37,667 bases of DNA from Gammaproteobacteria bacterium (GTDB lineage Bacteria > Pseudomonadota > Gammaproteobacteria > Pseudomonadales > Pseudomonadaceae). Location of the stretch: assembly GCA_903970465.1 (NCBI GenBank), contig CAJCIO010000122.1, positions 1 through 37,667 on the forward strand, written 5' to 3'. The notes beneath the pieces were generated by a model. That model searched no databases. It was not told where the DNA came from and saw nothing but the letters and a program-made list of their open reading frames with translations. The first letter of the stretch is position 1. Every line of letters begins with the position of its first letter. Shown in pieces: positions 33,366-37,667 of the stretch. A program made the position numbers and the translations under genes.

Positions 33366-36008
33366 ATGCGCCCCGACTCACAGGAAGTTGACACTAGCAG
33401 TGCTCCCGTCCACCCGATCGATCCTCGGCGTCTGCGCTGGCTGGAATTGCTGAGCCGCTACCGGCAGCCGATCGGGTTGACGGTGACATTGCTGCTGTTC
33501 GGTATTGCCTTGATGGCGTGCTGGCATTTGTTGTTCGAGATGGATATCTACGCCCTGCATGACTCGGTATTGAGCACGCCCCGCTCTTCCCTGGCAGGTG
33601 CGCTGGCCGCAACGGTGGTCGGCTTTATCGTTCTGCTCGGCTACGAGTGGTCCGCCAGCCGTTATGCCGGCGCCGACCTCAAACCGGCGACGCTGGCATT
33701 AGGCGGTTTTACCGCCTTCGCCATCGGTAACGCCATCGGCTTGTCGCTGCTTTCCGGCGGCTCGGTGCGCTACCGTCTTTATTCACGCAAAGGCATGGGC
33801 GCCACCGAAGTCGCGCGCATGACCCTGTTCGCCAGCCTTTCCCTGGGTTGCGCCCTGCCGCCACTGGCCGCCCTGGCAACGCTGAGCAACCTGCCTGCCG
33901 CTGCGACCGCCCTCGGGCTCTCGGAAGGCCTGCTGGGCAGCGTAGCCGTCGCCATCCTGCTGCTGTTCGCCGCGCTGGCCGTCGGTATCTATCGTCGGCG
34001 CCTGCCGGAACAGCCCATCGCCAACAATCTGCTGGTTCGCGTCGGCCGCCGCACCTTGCGCTTGCCGACCCTGCGCCTGACCCTGCTGCAACTGGTGATC
34101 ACCGCCCTCGATGTGGCAGCTGCCGCGACGGTGCTGTATTTGCTGCTGCCTGAAACCCCGCCGTTCGGCGCCTTCCTGCTGGTGTACCTGCTGGCCCTGG
34201 CGGCCGGGGTACTGAGCCATGTACCCGGCGGGGTCGGGGTGTTCGAAGCCATCCTGCTGGCGGCCTTCGCCGATCAGATCGGCGCGGCGCCACTGGCGGC
34301 GGCTCTGTTGTTGTACCGCATCATCTATGTGGTGCTGCCATTGCTGGTGGCCTGCGTGATGCTGCTGATCAACGAGGGCAGGCGGTTCTTCTTCGCCCAG
34401 CAAGCCATTCGCGTGGCTTCGGGGCTGGCGGCGCCGGTACTCGCGCTGCTGGTGTTCTTGTCGGGCGTGGTGCTGCTGTTTTCCGGCGCCACCCCGGAAA
34501 TCGACACCCGTCTGGAACATATGGGCTTTCTCCTGCCCCATCGGCTTATCGATGCCTCGCACTTCGGTGCCAGCCTGATCGGCGTGCTCTGCCTGCTGCT
34601 GGCTCAGGGCCTGCGTCGACGCCTGTCGGCCGCCTGGATGCTGACCACCATTCTGTTGCTGGTCGGTGCTTTGCTGTCGCTGCTCAAGGGCTTCGATTGG
34701 GAAGAAGCCACCATGCTGACCCTCACCGCCGCCCTGCTGGCGGTGTTCCGCCGCTCTTTTTATCGCCCGAGCCGTTTGCTCGAAGTGCCTTTCTCGGGCG
34801 TGTGGCTGGTGTCGAGCGCCTGCGTGGTCGCATCTTCGATCTGGCTGCTGTTCTTCGCTTATCAGGACGTGCCCTACAACAACCAGTTGTGGTGGCAGTT
34901 CACGCTGGATGCCGATGCACCCCGCGGCTTGCGCTCGGCTTTAGGCAGCGCGGTACTGTTGATCATCGTCGCTCTGACCTGGCTGTTGCGCACGGCACGG
35001 CCGACTATCCACTTGCCGACCCCGGAAGAACTCGAGCGCGCAGCGCGCATCCTCGCGCATTCCAGCCAGCCGGACGGCGGCCTGGCCCTGACCGGCGACA
35101 AGGCGCTGCTGTTCCACCCTAACGACAAGGCATTCATCATGTACGCCCGGCGCGGGCGCAGCCTGGTCGCCCTCTACGACCCGATCGGTCCGACTCAGCC
35201 GCGCGCCGAGATGATCTGGCAGTTTCGCGACCTGTGCGACCTGCACCACGCCCGTCCGGTGTTCTATCAGGTGCGTGCCGAGAACCTGCCGTTCTATATG
35301 GACATCGGCCTGACCGCTATCAAGCTCGGCGAAGAAGCCCGCGTCAATCTGCACACCTTCGACCTGGAAGCCAAGGGCAAGGAGATGAAGGACCTGCGTT
35401 ACACCTGGAACCGCGGCACCCGCGATGGCCTGTCATTGGAAGTCTACGAGCCGGGCACTGCACCTCTGGATGAACTAAAAATCATCTCGGACGCCTGGTT
35501 ATCAGGTAAGAATGTGCGCGAAAAAGGCTTCTCTCTGGGCCGCTTCAGCGCCGACTACCTCAAGCATTTCCGTATTGTCATCGTCCATTTCGAAGGCAAG
35601 CCGGTGGCCTTCGCCAATCTGCTTGAAACCGATCGCCATGATTTGGCCAGCCTGGACCTGATGCGCGCGCACCCTGAAGCACCGAAGCTGACCATGGAGT
35701 TCATGATGGTCGGCTTGATCCAGCACTACAAAGCCAAGGAATATGCGCGCTTCAGCCTGGGGATGGTGCCTTTGTCCGGCTTGCAGACGCGGCGTGGTGC
35801 ACCATTGACTCAGCGCCTGGGTTCGATGGTGTTCCAACGCGGCGAGCAACTGTATAACTTCCAGGGGCTGCGTCGTTTCAAAGACAAATTCCAGCCCGAC
35901 TGGGAACCTCGTTACATGGCCGTGCCCGCAGGACTCGATCCGATGGTGGCATTGGCTGATACTGCCGCCCTGATTGCAGGCGGCTTGACTGGATTGGTGA
36001 AACGCTGA
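33366..36008 (+). CDS. mprF: Aminoacyl-phosphatidylglycerol synthase/flippase
   Basis: An 880-residue inner-membrane protein. The N-terminal two thirds hold about 13-14 helices of the flippase domain; the C-terminal part (about 540-860) is the GNAT-like DUF2156 synthase domain, with segments such as FSLGRFSADYLKHFRIV and NFQGLRRFKDKFQPDWEPRY. MprF moves an amino acid from tRNA to phosphatidylglycerol, lowering surface charge and giving resistance to cationic peptides. The P. aeruginosa enzyme makes alanyl-PG; the same product is likely here. GAGG seven bases ahead supports ATG 33366. The stop overlaps the next start (TGATG). Confidence 0.93.
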   Translation: MRPDSQEVDTSSAPVHPIDPRRLRWLELLSRYRQPIGLTVTLLLFGIALMACWHLLFEMDIYALHDSVLSTPRSSLAGALAATVVGFIVLLGYEWSASRYAGADLKPATLALGGFTAFAIGNAIGLSLLSGGSVRYRLYSRKGMGATEVARMTLFASLSLGCALPPLAALATLSNLPAAATALGLSEGLLGSVAVAILLLFAALAVGIYRRRLPEQPIANNLLVRVGRRTLRLPTLRLTLLQLVITALDVAAAATVLYLLLPETPPFGAFLLVYLLALAAGVLSHVPGGVGVFEAILLAAFADQIGAAPLAAALLLYRIIYVVLPLLVACVMLLINEGRRFFFAQQAIRVASGLAAPVLALLVFLSGVVLLFSGATPEIDTRLEHMGFLLPHRLIDASHFGASLIGVLCLLLAQGLRRRLSAAWMLTTILLLVGALLSLLKGFDWEEATMLTLTAALLAVFRRSFYRPSRLLEVPFSGVWLVSSACVVASSIWLLFFAYQDVPYNNQLWWQFTLDADAPRGLRSALGSAVLLIIVALTWLLRTARPTIHLPTPEELERAARILAHSSQPDGGLALTGDKALLFHPNDKAFIMYARRGRSLVALYDPIGPTQPRAEMIWQFRDLCDLHHARPVFYQVRAENLPFYMDIGLTAIKLGEEARVNLHTFDLEAKGKEMKDLRYTWNRGTRDGLSLEVYEPGTAPLDELKIISDAWLSGKNVREKGFSLGRFSADYLKHFRIVIVHFEGKPVAFANLLETDRHDLASLDLMRAHPEAPKLTMEFMMVGLIQHYKAKEYARFSLGMVPLSGLQTRRGAPLTQRLGSMVFQRGEQLYNFQGLRRFKDKFQPDWEPRYMAVPAGLDPMVALADTAALIAGGLTGLVKR

Positions 36009-37360
36009 TGATTCGACGTTACGGGCGAGCAGTTCTCGTCACGCTGGTGGTATTGATCCTCGCGCTGGCAGGCGGTTACTGGTTCTGGAACCGCCCTGCC
36101 CCGGCGGCTCATGTGGAGCAGATCGCCCTGAGCGACGGTAGCAAGGCAGCACTGGTGACCCCAGGCACGCGCATCAAGTCGCGGGTGGCGCTAGCGGTTC
36201 CAGCCGAGCAGATGCTCAATGACAACCAGTTGCTGGACCTGAGCCAGTCCGGCTCGGCGCAGATCATCCAGATCGTTCTGCCCAAGGACGATTGCACTCT
36301 GCAGGCCCAGGCATTGCAAGCTGGCTTGAAGAAGCTCGATGGCGCACCTGACGTGGTCAGCGGCATCGGCCCTGGTGCGACCCTGGCGTGGCAATGGCTG
36401 GCCAGCCAGAACAACGACAAGGCTCAGGCCATCTCGGTGGACTTCACCATCGAGCATGCCGAGGAACCGGACCCAGATGCGCCGAAGCCAGCCGTGCCGC
36501 CGCCGCCCTTCGAGCCCAAATGCAAGACGCCACTGATCAAGTCCGCCCCCCACGGCAAATGGACCGTGGCCTGGAATGACAATCCGGACGACGTCGCCGC
36601 TGCCTTCGTGCGCGACCAGCCCAACGCTCAGACCAGCATCAGTGACTACGATGTAAACCTGCCACAGGTGATGAAGAATTCGCTGGCCGACGTTCTGGTC
36701 GGGCAATCCGCTGGCCAGTTGAAGATTCCAGTGGTGGAGGTGCCTGCGGGGCAATCCTCCGACACCGTGACGCTGTTCCTGTCCGGTGATGGTGGCTGGC
36801 GCGATCTGGACCGCGACGTGGCGGGCGAAATGGCCAAGCTCGGCTATCCGGTGGTGGGTATCGACACGCTGCGCTACTACTGGCAGCACAAGAGCCCGGA
36901 AGAAACCGCCTACGACCTCGCTCAGCTGATGCACTTCTACCGTCAGAAATGGGGCACCAAACGCTTCATCCTGGCCGGCTACTCATTTGGCGCTGACGTG
37001 CTGCCAGCGGTCTACAACCGCTTGGCGCCCGAAGACCAGAGCCACATCGATGGCGTGATCCTGCTGGCCTTCGCTCGTACCGGCAGCTTCGAGATCGCGG
37101 TTGAAGGTTGGCTCGGCGCGGCTGGCAAAGAGGCGCCAACCGGGCCGGAAATGGCCAAGCTCCCGGCTGCCAAGGTGCTTTGCGTGTACGGCAAGGAAGA
37201 AGCGGAAGAGACCGGCTGCACCGAAGCGACGGCTCCGGGTACCAAGTTGGAACTGCCCGGCGGACATCACTTCGACGAAAACTACCCGGCATTGGCCAAG
37301 CGCCTGACGGATGCGATCGACAAGTTCCAGGACAAGGAAGATACGGCGCAAGCCAAGTAA
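36008..37360 (+). CDS. VirJ/AcvB-family periplasmic serine hydrolase, probable aminoacyl-PG hydrolase
   Basis: A 450-residue protein with an N-terminal membrane anchor or signal (about 8-26) and an alpha/beta-hydrolase fold. The nucleophile elbow is GYSFG (324-328, Ser326) and the probable catalytic histidine is in PGGHHFDENY. The N-terminal half has a second, degenerate VirJ-like unit (SGIGPGATLAW). Members of this family in P. aeruginosa (PA0919, beside mprF) and Agrobacterium (AcvB) hydrolyse aminoacyl-phosphatidylglycerol. Its start overlaps the mprF stop by one base, so synthesis and removal of the lipid are coupled. The function is by homology and context. Confidence 0.85.
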   Translation: MIRRYGRAVLVTLVVLILALAGGYWFWNRPAPAAHVEQIALSDGSKAALVTPGTRIKSRVALAVPAEQMLNDNQLLDLSQSGSAQIIQIVLPKDDCTLQAQALQAGLKKLDGAPDVVSGIGPGATLAWQWLASQNNDKAQAISVDFTIEHAEEPDPDAPKPAVPPPPFEPKCKTPLIKSAPHGKWTVAWNDNPDDVAAAFVRDQPNAQTSISDYDVNLPQVMKNSLADVLVGQSAGQLKIPVVEVPAGQSSDTVTLFLSGDGGWRDLDRDVAGEMAKLGYPVVGIDTLRYYWQHKSPEETAYDLAQLMHFYRQKWGTKRFILAGYSFGADVLPAVYNRLAPEDQSHIDGVILLAFARTGSFEIAVEGWLGAAGKEAPTGPEMAKLPAAKVLCVYGKEEAEETGCTEATAPGTKLELPGGHHFDENYPALAKRLTDAIDKFQDKEDTAQAK

Positions 37361-37385
37361 TCCTGGGCCCCCACACACTGCAAAT

Positions 37386-37418
37386 CCCGAGTCCTGCGAA
37401 GGATTCGGGCTTTTTTTT
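37386..37418 (+). terminator. Intrinsic terminator of the mprF operon
   Basis: The stem CCCGAGTCCT/AGGATTCGGG with a GCGA loop is followed by C and eight Ts, 25 bases past the stop codon. Confidence 0.95.
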
Positions 37419-37448
37419 GGTTTGTAGCTGGGCGGTCGGGATTGAGTG

Positions 37449-37667
37449 TGGTCCTTTGCTGCGGGCCTGTGCGGTGCGCCCTGCCCATTGGCCCTTCGCT
37501 TAGGCTCAGGGTACCCGCGCTCCGGCACCTGAAGAGAGGGCACGGCGCAATAGGCCATCCATGGCCTAACGCGCCTGACCCGGCATCCTGCCGGGATCGC
37601 CCTCTCTTCAGGCGCCTCCACGCGGCCTGCTGGAGGGGCGGCCGCACAGGCCCGCAGCAAAGGACCA
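37449..37667. repeat. Nested inverted-repeat element at the window end
   Basis: Perfect 26-base arms (37449-37474 and 37642-37667) enclose a second pair of 18-base arms with one mismatch (37524-37541 and 37599-37616). Inside these are two further hairpins: TAGGCCAT/ATGGCCTA (37551-37568, extended by GGCGC/GCGCC) and CCCGGCA/TGCCGGG (37579-37595). The whole could fold as a multi-branched structure of about 219 bases. It has no convincing gene and may continue past the window. Confidence 0.85.

Noticed and set aside
36983..37660. Minus-strand frame covering the end of the hydrolase gene and the nested repeat
   Set aside because: It crosses a strong terminator, a true gene and the palindromic element, and has no family resemblance; such frames are common artefacts over repeats.

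Overview
The window is a piece of a fluorescens/putida-type Pseudomonas chromosome. The evidence is the gene order ybgC-tolQRAB-pal-cpoB, ruvCAB, yebC/pmpR, aspS, dps, oprD, proS (the order I recall around PA0956-PA0976 of P. aeruginosa), protein sequences very close to known Pseudomonas OprL, OprD and AspRS, high GC content, and short palindromic REP elements of the kinds common in this genus. Species-level identity cannot be read from the sequence alone.

Layout. (1) 1-2800: the 3' end of an FMN-binding glutamate synthase-like gene, an OpgC-type membrane protein, and the convergent nadA. (2) 2969-9117: a DHA2 drug-efflux transporter divergent from a four-gene L-arabinose operon (SDR dehydrogenase, araF, araG, araH). 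(3) 9120-11027: two atypical kinase-fold genes and a tRNA-Lys, a known island integration point in Pseudomonas. (4) 11088-19801, minus strand: queC/queE (queuosine precursor), the complete Tol-Pal operon with ybgC and cpoB, and ruvA/ruvB. (5) 19931-24887, minus strand: ruvC, yebC, aspS, an FmdB zinc-ribbon gene, a ribbon-helix-helix gene, and a dps gene broken by a one-base frameshift. (6) 25285-32762: a membrane/cold-shock fusion protein, slyX with a HIT gene, oprD behind a long regulatory region with a probable ArgR operator, proS, a lipoprotein, and dinB with a LexA box. (7) 33040-37667: initiator tRNA-fMet, then mprF overlapping a VirJ/AcvB-like hydrolase (aminoacyl-phosphatidylglycerol synthesis and removal), and at the very end a nested inverted-repeat element.

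Most of the window is conserved housekeeping DNA. The accessory part is about 2.8-10.9 kb. The observations most worth checking are the nested 26-bp/18-bp inverted-repeat structure at 37449-37667, the dps frameshift at about 24849-24851, the tandem TGTCGC sites with 21-bp period upstream of oprD, the two neighbouring kinase-like proteins lacking the HRD aspartate, and the structured promoter/leader of the arabinose operon. I found no CRISPR array, no intact insertion sequence, no prophage gene and no rRNA.
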